NCBI RefSeq assembly: GCF_029051725.1
Contig: NZ_JAACFU010000001.1
Span: 496,001-560,000 of the forward strand
Length of the DNA: 64,000 bases
Reading direction: 5' to 3'
From: Bradyrhizobium sp. CSS354
Lineage (GTDB): Bacteria > Pseudomonadota > Alphaproteobacteria > Rhizobiales > Xanthobacteraceae
Under the pieces are notes generated by a model. It was not told where the DNA came from. It saw only the letters and a program-made list of their open reading frames with translations, and made no database searches. Positions 1-7,564 of the stretch are shown piece after piece (positions within the stretch are counted from its first letter, which is position 1; the number at the start of each line of letters is the position of its first letter). Position numbers and translations under genes: made by a program.

Positions 1-354
1 TTTCGGTAAAGTGGAATATATTTGAAAAGAGGGGTTGACGCGGTCGTGGCTGTTTCGGCCGACGCGTCTCAGCCTGAGACCTGTAAGCGCAGACGCGGCT
101 GCGCGCTCCCGGGTTCCACGGAGTCCACCTCCGTCTGACTTTCCTTAAGCGCGGCCTGTAATTTCTCTCATAGGTCAACCTCCATGCCGCGAGGCCGCTC
201 GATCAGGAAATTAACGGTTTGGTAACCATACGAGCCTTGCTCGAAGGATTAATGCAAATCACACGCCGCCGGTGTCTCCCCCGCAACGACCCTGCTATAG
301 AGCGTAGATCCGGCTCCATCGACCACCCCGAGCCATCTGTTTTCTTGGTTGCAC
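1..354. other. Non-coding left edge upstream of the acyltransferase gene
   Basis: No credible gene is visible here. The first 140 bases hold three consecutive inverted repeats, listed separately. A more AT-rich stretch at about 200-255 could carry the promoter of the following gene, but I cannot place -35 and -10 boxes with confidence. The hairpins may belong to the 3' end of a gene lying off the left edge. Confidence 0.5.
66..134. repeat. Cluster of three perfect inverted repeats
   Basis: Three short perfect stem-loops lie in a row. GTCTCAG/CTGAGAC has a 1-base loop (66-80). GCGCAG/CTGCGC has a 6-base loop (87-104). ACGGAG/CTCCGT has a 5-base loop (118-134) and is followed by a T/C-rich tract on the plus strand. 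They could form a terminator for an off-window gene or a structured RNA; nothing in the sequence decides between these. Confidence 0.5.
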
Positions 355-1491
355 ATGAACAGACCTAGCAACAAATTCAACATCGCCATCGAGCAGGGAT
401 TCGACTTCCTGTCGCCCGACTACGCGGAGCTGTTTGACAACTCGGCCGCCACCGCGTTCCAGCATCCGCTCTGGCTGGACACCCTCTACACCAGGCTCGC
501 GTCTCATGCGGGGGCAACTCCTCTGGTTGTTGTGGTCCGCCACCGCGCGACGGGCGCCCTTGCGATGGTGCTGCCCTTGCTACGGATCCGGCGCGGCCCG
601 ATACGGACGGTCGAATTCGCCGACCTCCGCGTCTCCGACTATCTGGCGCCGGTGTGCAGCCCGCAGGTATTTTCCGAGCTGCTCAAGGACGAGAGTGCGT
701 GCGCAGAAATTCGATGCCTCGTCCGCCCGTTCGATCTGCTCCGGATGACCAAGCTGCCGGATGGACGGCTTCCGATCGAGAACCTTCTGGCTGCGCCCCG
801 CCGCATAGCGATGGACACCAATGCCTACGCCACCGTTCTCGTCACGCCATTCGAACAATGGCGCGCCAGTGCGTTGGATCGTTCCTACCAGAAGGAGCTC
901 GCAAAGAAAGCCCGGCAGCTCCAGAAGAAGGGCGACGTAATTTTTTCATGCTGCAGCGACAGCGCCTCCGTCCTGGAGGTGTTGGACGTGATGAAGAAAT
1001 TTCGCGGGCCGCGCTTTCAGGCACATGGCGACGGAGATCTGCTCCAGCGCCCCGAATATTACGGCTTCTATTCCGAGATAGCGCACCGCGGTCTCGGCTC
1101 CTTTGTCCGGCTCTATGCCATGAAGATGAACGGCGAGGTGATTGCGGCCGTGCTCGGTCTCTGCCATCGCGGTAGATTCCTCGTGATCATGGGCGCCTTC
1201 GACATTGCCGGATACAAGAGCCAGTCCCTGGGCGCACTGATGTTCGAGCAGGTGGCGAAGGATTGCATCGAGCGTGGGGATCAGATGCTCGATTTCACCA
1301 TCGGCGACGAGCCTTACAAGAAGCAGTTCGGCGCGGAGCCTTCGCCGATGTGGACCGTCACGCAGGCCGGCAGCACCACGGGCGCCTTCTCCCTGTTCGC
1401 ACTCAAACAGGCGCCTTGGCTCAAACTGGCCGCCAAGCGAATGTCGGAGTTCAGGCTTCTGCCAACCCGCACCTCAACGCCGACGCGCTGA
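355..1491 (+). CDS. GNAT/FemAB-like acyltransferase (CelD/BcsL type)
   Basis: The 378-residue protein is predicted to transfer an acyl group, probably in surface-polysaccharide synthesis. The C-terminal half has the features of the Acetyltransf_6 (CelD/BcsL, FemAB-like) GNAT fold. The most telling is the DFTIGDEPYKKQFG segment at about residues 313-326, matching the D-G-D-x-x-Y-K motif of that family. There is no signal peptide or membrane segment, so it should be cytoplasmic. The ATG at 355 is preferred over an upstream in-frame TTG at 349; neither has a clear ribosome binding site. The flippase and glycosyltransferase downstream support a glycan role, but the acyl donor and acceptor are unknown. 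It converges on the FAD oxidoreductase with only about 30 bases between stops. Confidence 0.8.
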   Translation: MNRPSNKFNIAIEQGFDFLSPDYAELFDNSAATAFQHPLWLDTLYTRLASHAGATPLVVVVRHRATGALAMVLPLLRIRRGPIRTVEFADLRVSDYLAPVCSPQVFSELLKDESACAEIRCLVRPFDLLRMTKLPDGRLPIENLLAAPRRIAMDTNAYATVLVTPFEQWRASALDRSYQKELAKKARQLQKKGDVIFSCCSDSASVLEVLDVMKKFRGPRFQAHGDGDLLQRPEYYGFYSEIAHRGLGSFVRLYAMKMNGEVIAAVLGLCHRGRFLVIMGAFDIAGYKSQSLGALMFEQVAKDCIERGDQMLDFTIGDEPYKKQFGAEPSPMWTVTQAGSTTGAFSLFALKQAPWLKLAAKRMSEFRLLPTRTSTPTR

Positions 1492-1520
1492 CCGGCGCGA
1501 GGCGCCGACGGGCGCGGCTC

Positions 1521-2744
1521 TCAGGCGCGTAGCGCGCTTCGAACATGCGCGAGCCAGCCCGGACGCATCTGATCGACCCGGTGGGTGATACTGCGTCGCA
1601 GAAAGTGCAGCCGCCGCCGCACGTCCCAGCCGATATCGTTGCGGGACGTCAGGGCCTGCCGGAAGCGCGCCATCTTCAGTGATTGCTGGTCCGACGCGAC
1701 CTTGTCGGGATCGGAATAGAATTCCGAAATCTTCTCCTGGCTCATGCCCTCGGTCCCGAGCCAACGCGGCGCATATTCGGTGCAGAGGCGCTCGACGTCG
1801 ACCAGCAGGCGGGCAACGCCGGTGCCAGCGGCCGGACAATTGGTCTGGAAGGCGTCGCCGATGAGCACGACGCCGGGCTGAAGGTGTCCCTCCACGACGG
1901 ACAGGTCCATCACCCAATTCTGCACCCGGTCGATCACGCGGAAATCGCCGAGGTAGGCGCGCAATCCCGGCAGCAGGCGCAAAACCGTCGCTTCCGGTTC
2001 GCGGCGCAACTCGCGCATGATCGGATCGGTCGGGTCGCGGAACATGAAGAGATTTGCCCGCACGCCAGCACGGACGGGAAACAGGCTGAGATAATCGATG
2101 CCGTCCGCCGTGCGCTCGCCGTAACAGGTCAGCGCCTCGAAGTCGAACGGCGCATCATCCCGGCGGGCGATCGTGAAGCCGAACGAGACCGAATGACGCT
2201 CGGCCAGCACGCGCCGCTTGATGCCGAGCTTGTAGCCGAGAACGCCCGCCATGCCCGTGGCCAGAACGACGAGGCGCGCTGTCAAGCGCCTCCCGGACGC
2301 GAGCTCGATATGCTGGATATCGTCGCTGCATTTGACGGCGGTGACCTCGTCGACGATCAGGCTCGACGGATCAGGCAGTTGGCTGCGCGCCATGGCGACG
2401 AGATCCGCATATGGAAGTCCGTAAGCCCGGCCGACGCTGACATCGACCACCTTGCCTTCCCTGATATTGAGCACCTGGTCATACCGGCAGGCCACGTTTT
2501 CGAGCGCGTCGAGGAAGCCAAGCTTGCGCAACATCTCCAGCTGATGGCCGCCGATTTTCTCGACCCGGAACTCGTCCGGATAGACCGCGCGCTTGTCGAC
2601 GAGAGCGACACGATGCCCCGACCGCGCGAGCACGGCCGCCGCGAGCGAGCCCGCAAGGCCGCCGCCAACGATCGCGATGTCGGCGGCGATCGTCGAAGTG
2701 CCGGCTGCGGCAATCGGCTCGGGCACGTTGCTATCCGCCGTCAT
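1521..2744 (-). CDS. FAD-dependent oxidoreductase/monooxygenase
   Basis: This 407-residue flavoprotein has an N-terminal Rossmann FAD site (VGGGLAGS, residues 26-33) followed by an acidic beta-2 end (VDKR). The second flavin motif, GDAFQTNCPAAGTG, lies near residue 294 and resembles the G-D-x(5)-P-x-x-G-x-G motif of aromatic hydroxylases, halogenases and geranylgeranyl reductases. These features support oxidation or reduction of a lipid or small organic molecule using NAD(P)H. The exact reaction cannot be read from sequence. I chose the ATG at 2744, with a GGGAG box about 8 bases upstream, over an in-frame TTG at 2783. It is transcribed away from the flippase gene and may tailor a product of the neighbouring glycan genes; that link is inference. 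Confidence 0.75.
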   Translation of the reverse strand: MTADSNVPEPIAAAGTSTIAADIAIVGGGLAGSLAAAVLARSGHRVALVDKRAVYPDEFRVEKIGGHQLEMLRKLGFLDALENVACRYDQVLNIREGKVVDVSVGRAYGLPYADLVAMARSQLPDPSSLIVDEVTAVKCSDDIQHIELASGRRLTARLVVLATGMAGVLGYKLGIKRRVLAERHSVSFGFTIARRDDAPFDFEALTCYGERTADGIDYLSLFPVRAGVRANLFMFRDPTDPIMRELRREPEATVLRLLPGLRAYLGDFRVIDRVQNWVMDLSVVEGHLQPGVVLIGDAFQTNCPAAGTGVARLLVDVERLCTEYAPRWLGTEGMSQEKISEFYSDPDKVASDQQSLKMARFRQALTSRNDIGWDVRRRLHFLRRSITHRVDQMRPGWLAHVRSALRA

Positions 2745-3142
2745 GGTGCAGGCTCCCACGGTCAATGATGATTGCCTGAGCAATTCTCACGCCTGATGTC
2801 GCATCGCAGGACCAAACGCGATCATTTCTCGATATCTCGGTTAATGCAGCGGAGACCTGCCCGGCCCGATGAGGTCCGGCACGCGCCTTGCTCGGGACGG
2901 CTATTCCCGGCGAGCTGGTCCGCATTCCAGCGGCTCATCTCGCCTCATCGGCCGTCGATGCGGCGCTATGCCGCCACGCGATTGGGCTGCACTTTGCTCT
3001 ATCCGGGACAGTGGGGTCAGCGATGTTCCATAGTGAAGCACCAGGCATGACCGCGACGTCGCCGCGGTCGGCAGGATCACGGAGACCGTCCATTAACACT
3101 CGCGATTTTTCGGCATGCTAGGCTTTTGGAGGTAATCGGAAA
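2745..3142. other. Divergent intergenic region before the flippase gene
   Basis: About 400 bases separate the minus-strand oxidoreductase from the plus-strand flippase leader. Short open frames are present, but none resembles a known protein or has coherent composition. The right end becomes AT-rich from about 3090 and carries the ribosome binding site (GGAGG at about 3128-3132) of the short leader frame. Promoters for both directions should lie here, but I cannot assign boxes. Confidence 0.5.
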
Positions 3143-3181
3143 ATGTCTCTTCAGGGGAAGTTGCCTCTTAAATTTCCATGA
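3143..3181 (+). CDS. Possible 12-residue leader peptide coupled to the flippase
   Basis: A 12-codon frame (MSLQGKLPLKFP) starts with ATG at 3143, about 10 bases after a strong GGAGG. Its TGA stop overlaps the flippase ATG at 3178 (ATGA). The flippase start itself has no visible ribosome binding site, so translational coupling through this frame is plausible. The peptide has no recognisable function and may never accumulate. The evidence is positional only. Confidence 0.35.
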   Translation: MSLQGKLPLKFP

Positions 3182-4521
3182 TCGAATCCATCGTCCAGTT
3201 CATGCGGCGCGACGTGACTCGCGGTGTTGCCGGAACCATCCTTCTCAAGGTTGGTAGCGGCGCGCTTGCGTTCGCGTTGTTCTCGCTTGCGGCACGAACG
3301 ATGTCGCCCGATGGGTTCGGCATCTTTGCGACCTGGCTTTCGGTGGCCCAGATGGCTGCGGTCGTCGGTCTGGTGGGCCAGGAATCGCTGCTGGTGCGAT
3401 TTCTGAACGAGTATCGGGCTGGAAATCAGCCCGATCTCACCAAAGGCGTGCTGCTATCGAGCTTCAAGATTTCCTCCGTCGCGATGCTGATTGCGATCGG
3501 CGCAATCGCGATCGGCGCCAACATCAAAGGCGCCTCGTGGCTGCTGGTTGTCGCGGTGTCGGCCTACACGGCCGTGAATGCGGGGCTGATGCTTGGCAGC
3601 CAGATCGCACGCTCGCTGGTCAGCATTCTCATGGGAGAAGGAAACAGGGAGTTCTTCTGGCGAGTCAGCGTCGTGCTGTTTCTGCTCGCAATCATGTCCG
3701 GCCATCGGCTGCTCGATCCCGCCGAATTGATCGCCGTGATGACGCTTGCCATGTCCGTCGGGCTGGTTGCACAGATCATCGCGATTGCGCGAGTTCTGCC
3801 GGATTTCCGCGGCACGACGGTGCGTTCCGAGCCGTCGCGCTGGAGATCGAGCGCGCTTCATTTCTGGGCCGCATCCATCCTCGAAGCCGCGAACCAATAT
3901 TTCGACGTCATTCTGGTCTACTGGATGCTGGACCCGGCAACCGCCGGAATTTACTTTGCCGCTTCGCGCCTCGCCAACATCTTCGCCATGCTGTCGGCCG
4001 CATTGTACAGTTTTGGCGCACGTCGGCTCCCCTCGCTGTACTTCAGCAAGAACCATCAGGAATTCGAGCGAACGTTGCGGCTCATGGCGGAAGTGACCGC
4101 GGTGTGCGTAGTCAGCGGACTACTCCTGATCTGGGTTGGCGGTCCCCATCTGCTCAACCTGTTCGGGCCGCATTTCGCTGCGCAGCACTGGGTTCTGATC
4201 GTGCTCGCCATCGGAACGGCGTTCCAGGCGGCGGGCGGTCCGTCTGCGGCGATATTGCAGCTGACTGGCTATGAGCGCGAGTATGTCCCCGTGATTGCCG
4301 GGAACGTAGCGCTGCGGCTAATCGGATTTCTCGTCCTCATTCCCTGGCTCGGCGTTCTTGGCGCAGCAATCTCGGCCACTGTATCGCTGGCGCTCGCGAC
4401 CATCGCCCTCAACATCATCTGTCGCCGGCGAACCGGCGTCGACCCCTCGATTTTGGGGCTTCTGCGTTTCTCGGCGTCGAAGCCTAGCGCCTACGCGGTC
4501 CGTGCCGCGGATGGTGAATAG
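3178..4521 (+). CDS. Wzx-type oligosaccharide/lipopolysaccharide flippase
   Basis: This 447-residue, highly hydrophobic inner-membrane protein has about 12 to 14 predicted membrane segments along its length, as in the polysaccharide transporter (MOP/Wzx) superfamily. Early segments include the stretch around residues 20-40 (GSGALAFALFSLAARTM) and a typical SPDGFGIFATW loop near residue 43. Its role is expected to be flipping lipid-linked glycan units from cytoplasm to periplasm. The start codon has no ribosome binding site of its own and overlaps the stop of a short upstream frame. The glycosyltransferase lies 300 bases downstream on the same strand. Family assignment is good; the carried glycan is unknown. 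Confidence 0.85.
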   Translation: MIESIVQFMRRDVTRGVAGTILLKVGSGALAFALFSLAARTMSPDGFGIFATWLSVAQMAAVVGLVGQESLLVRFLNEYRAGNQPDLTKGVLLSSFKISSVAMLIAIGAIAIGANIKGASWLLVVAVSAYTAVNAGLMLGSQIARSLVSILMGEGNREFFWRVSVVLFLLAIMSGHRLLDPAELIAVMTLAMSVGLVAQIIAIARVLPDFRGTTVRSEPSRWRSSALHFWAASILEAANQYFDVILVYWMLDPATAGIYFAASRLANIFAMLSAALYSFGARRLPSLYFSKNHQEFERTLRLMAEVTAVCVVSGLLLIWVGGPHLLNLFGPHFAAQHWVLIVLAIGTAFQAAGGPSAAILQLTGYEREYVPVIAGNVALRLIGFLVLIPWLGVLGAAISATVSLALATIALNIICRRRTGVDPSILGLLRFSASKPSAYAVRAADGE

Positions 4522-4822
4522 AGCGTCAGAATACGTCGGGCGTGTCCCGCATGAAGGAGCGCACCGGCGACCGTCAGCGCACCGGCAGAGTCGTTTTCGC
4601 ACGCTCTCAGTGGCCCGCTCCAACCTGAACATCGATGGCTGGTCGGCAGTTACCCACGTCCTCTTCGCTTCGTCGGGAACCGCCGGAATACCCTGGTGAA
4701 CGACGCCCTTGCGGCAGGGCGCATTAACTCCGTTTCTTGCTAGTCGGTGTCCGCGCGATGCCCGCATGGTAGATAGGCGGTTAAGAAGGTGAAAAATTCG
4801 TTTCTTCAATGGGTCGGGATCC
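4522..4822. other. Intergenic spacer between flippase and glycosyltransferase
   Basis: No gene is recognisable in these 301 bases. An 11-base direct repeat, AGCGCACCGGC, occurs at 4558-4568 and 4576-4586 with an 18-base period. The right end is AT-richer (about 4720-4805) and may carry the promoter of the glycosyltransferase gene. Confidence 0.45.
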
Positions 4823-5998
4823 GTGCTCCATTATCAGCCAAACAGGGCGTTGGGCGAGACGACTGCGACAGCACTTCCGCCGTCCAACGGTAGCGGACGA
4901 AAGCTGCACGTCCTCCTCGTACAGACCCAGGCCGAGAACGCCGGTGCGCAGGAGATCTCGCGCCTGCTTGGCGCCGGGCTGACCGCCCGCGGCTATCGGG
5001 TCACCAATCTGTTCTTCTTCCGCAAGTCGGAATCGTTCGATGAGCCGCCGGACACGATCTATTGCGCGTCGAGCCGGCCGGGAAATCCGCTGGCGCTGCT
5101 GCAAATGCTGTGGACGCTCGGCGGCCACATCAAGGCCACCAGGCCCGACGCCGTTCTGACGTTTCAGCACTTCGGCAATGTCATCGGCGCCGGCGTGGCG
5201 CGCTTGATCTGCCGCGCGCCTGTCATCGCCAATCAGGTTTCCTCCGCGCTGTCGATGAGCTGGCCGGTCCGTATCGCCGACATCGCCATGGGCAGCCTCG
5301 GCTTCTTCGACCGCATCACGCTCAATTCGCTGGACATGCAGCGCGAGTATTCGCGCTACCCCAGGGCTTATCGCGCGCGCATGGTGCATGTCCCGCACGG
5401 CTTCGACAACAAGGCCCTCACGCTGACGAAGCAAGCTGCGCGACAGAACTTCAATCTGCCGCCGGATCGCACCGTGCTCGGCTGCGCAGCAAGATTGCAC
5501 CCGCACAAGCGGCTCGATGCGGCGATACGTCTGTTGCCGGATCAACCGTCCTGGCATCTCGCACTGGCCGGTCAGGGAGCCGACGAGGCCCGGCTGCGGC
5601 AGTTGGCAGCTGAGTTGAGAGTATCGGACAGGCTGCATCTGCTCGGCGAAATCACCCCGCACCAGATGGCGGAGTTTCTCGCCGCTCTCGACGTGTTCGT
5701 ATTTCCGACACAGGCGGAAACCTTCGGCCTCGCCGCCGTGGAGGCCGCAAACGCCGGCGTTCCCTCCGTCGTCACCGATCTTCCGGTCTTGCGCGAGGTG
5801 TTGTCCGTCGAAGGCAAACCGACAGCGCTGTTCGTCGATGCCACCGATCGTACCAAGCTGTCCGCGGCCGTCTCCAGGCTCCTGACGGACCAAAAACTGA
5901 GCGACGAACTGCGGCAAAACGCCAAAGGCCTGAAGCTGCGCTATTCAGTGGATGCCATGGTGGAGGAATACGTTCGAATTCTCGGCCAGGTCATTTGA
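4823..5998 (+). CDS. Glycosyltransferase family 4 (GT-B fold)
   Basis: The 391-residue protein should transfer a sugar from a nucleotide-sugar donor onto a glycan or lipid acceptor on the cytoplasmic side of the membrane. The N-terminal Rossmann domain begins with LHVLLVQTQAENAGAQE (from about residue 31). The C-terminal donor-binding domain has the retaining GT4 signature AETFGLAAVEAANAG at about residues 299-313, which carries the E-x7-E pair. The start is a GTG with only a weak upstream purine run; no in-frame ATG lies nearby. The gene follows the flippase and precedes the two-part glycan protein, so all three probably act on one polysaccharide or glycolipid. Confidence 0.88.
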   Translation: MLHYQPNRALGETTATALPPSNGSGRKLHVLLVQTQAENAGAQEISRLLGAGLTARGYRVTNLFFFRKSESFDEPPDTIYCASSRPGNPLALLQMLWTLGGHIKATRPDAVLTFQHFGNVIGAGVARLICRAPVIANQVSSALSMSWPVRIADIAMGSLGFFDRITLNSLDMQREYSRYPRAYRARMVHVPHGFDNKALTLTKQAARQNFNLPPDRTVLGCAARLHPHKRLDAAIRLLPDQPSWHLALAGQGADEARLRQLAAELRVSDRLHLLGEITPHQMAEFLAALDVFVFPTQAETFGLAAVEAANAGVPSVVTDLPVLREVLSVEGKPTALFVDATDRTKLSAAVSRLLTDQKLSDELRQNAKGLKLRYSVDAMVEEYVRILGQVI

Positions 5999-6028
5999 TC
6001 GGGACGCATTGAAACGGATCGGCTCGAC

Positions 6029-7564
6029 ATGACCATCGAGTTTCGCTGTGAAATTGAGCATGCGCGGCAGTGGATGGGCCGCGAGACGCTGTCGGTCGAC
6101 GGCCGGGATGTCCCGGTCCAGATCATATGGACGGCAACGACAGAGCCGCGCCCCACAGGTCTCGACGCGCTGTTCGAGCTCGAACGTTTGGTGTTGCACA
6201 AAGGCAAGCACAGCGGCACCGACAGGCTGATGATCAGTCCCGAACGAATGCAGGCTCGCGCCGGGACGGCAGATGTCATCGTCGATTTCACCAGTGCCAC
6301 GCGGGGTCCGAACTGCTCCGCCCGGCAGTATCTCCGCCCGCTGTTCAATGGAGCCGCAGGCGAAAACGCCGCCCTTGCAGCCATTCTCGCCGGCGATTTG
6401 CCCGTGATCGAAATCATCGACGAGGTCGACGGTGCAGTCCTCGATCGCGGCCACCCCTCCGGAGAAATCGCAGCCGGCTTGAGCGGCGCGCTCGACACGG
6501 TCATGGCGCGAACCCTGACCATGCTGGCGGCCATCCTGTCGGGACGGCCACGCATCGTGCCGCAGCTGGCACGCCCCGCCCGAATTGGTAACGGCCGCCC
6601 GCCGGCGGCGTACGTCGCGCGCGGGCTCGCCATATCGATCGCCAAGGAGATCTATCGGCTCTGCTGCTATGCCCCGCATTGGCATGTCGGATGGCGCATC
6701 AACAAGGGCGCAGGCGTCTGGCAGACCGGAGATCTGTCAGGGCCTTCGTGGAACGTCCTTGCCGATCCGGGAAACCACTTCTACGCCGATCCTTTCCCCA
6801 TCACCTGGCAGGGAAGAGCATTCGTCTTCTTTGAAGACCTTGATCACCGGGTTGGAAAAGGCATCATTTCCGCGATCGAGTTCAACGACGCCGGCCCGAT
6901 CGGAGCGGTCGTCCCCGTTCTGGAGGAGCCTTGGCACCTCTCCTATCCGTTCCTCATCGAGGACGATGGCGCGTTGTGGATGATCCCGGAGAGCTCGATC
7001 AATGGGGACGTCGCCCTCTATAAATGCGTTCGGTTTCCGGACAAATGGGAGCGGCACGCAACGCTGCTTTCGGGCGTCGAGCTGGCCGATGCCACGATCA
7101 CCCGGCACAACGGCCTGAATTATCTGTTCGGAGCCTGGCGCGACGGCACCGGCGGCTATTCGGATTCGCTGGCGATCTATTATGCCGAGCACCTCATGGG
7201 CCCCTGGTTGCCGCACGCCAGCAACCCGGTCCTGATCGATCGCGCGAGCACGCGACCTGCGGGGAGTTTCGTCACCATCAATGACAAATTGTGGCGACCG
7301 GTCCAGGATTGTGCCGACGGCTACGGCGCAGCGCTCGCGCTGGCGGAAATCGTCGAACTATCGCCGACGACGTTCAAGCAGATCGTCCGTCACTCTCTGA
7401 GGCCCGGACCGGTATGGCCCGGCAGGAAGTTGCACACCTTGAACCGCTGCGGACAGCTCGAGGTGATCGACGGATCGCGTGTTCAACCCAAGACCCGCGC
7501 CTTTGGGGGCAAATTTCCATCGGCCGTTCTGTCGCCGCGAACCAGTCCCTCTACCGCCAGCTAA
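6029..7564 (+). CDS. Two-part protein: formyltransferase-like N-half and GIPC-transferase-like beta-propeller C-half
   Basis: The 511-residue protein appears to have two parts. Residues 1 to about 195 have a weak resemblance to formyltransferase-like Rossmann proteins (for example TADVIVDF near residue 85), but I cannot confirm a catalytic triad. From about residue 225 onward it resembles the beta-propeller domain of glucosamine inositolphosphorylceramide transferase-like proteins, with the typical FYADPFPI (about residue 251), a following aromatic FVFFEDL, and repeated Asp/Trp-rich blades. Such proteins occur in bacterial polysaccharide loci, with unproven activity. It lies 30 bases after the GT4 gene and its stop overlaps the convergent mdlC stop by 4 bases. 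The role is probably glycan modification; the reaction is unknown. Confidence 0.65.
   Translation: MTIEFRCEIEHARQWMGRETLSVDGRDVPVQIIWTATTEPRPTGLDALFELERLVLHKGKHSGTDRLMISPERMQARAGTADVIVDFTSATRGPNCSARQYLRPLFNGAAGENAALAAILAGDLPVIEIIDEVDGAVLDRGHPSGEIAAGLSGALDTVMARTLTMLAAILSGRPRIVPQLARPARIGNGRPPAAYVARGLAISIAKEIYRLCCYAPHWHVGWRINKGAGVWQTGDLSGPSWNVLADPGNHFYADPFPITWQGRAFVFFEDLDHRVGKGIISAIEFNDAGPIGAVVPVLEEPWHLSYPFLIEDDGALWMIPESSINGDVALYKCVRFPDKWERHATLLSGVELADATITRHNGLNYLFGAWRDGTGGYSDSLAIYYAEHLMGPWLPHASNPVLIDRASTRPAGSFVTINDKLWRPVQDCADGYGAALALAEIVELSPTTFKQIVRHSLRPGPVWPGRKLHTLNRCGQLEVIDGSRVQPKTRAFGGKFPSAVLSPRTSPSTAS

Noticed and set aside
211..225. Near match to a CtrA site (TTAA-N7-GTAA)
   Set aside because: Seven of eight core bases match, but single near-sites of this kind occur by chance and no second site or cell-cycle gene is nearby.
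4558..4586. 11-base direct repeat AGCGCACCGGC with 18-base period
   Set aside because: Only two copies, in a gene-free spacer; too short to be called a CRISPR or binding-site array.
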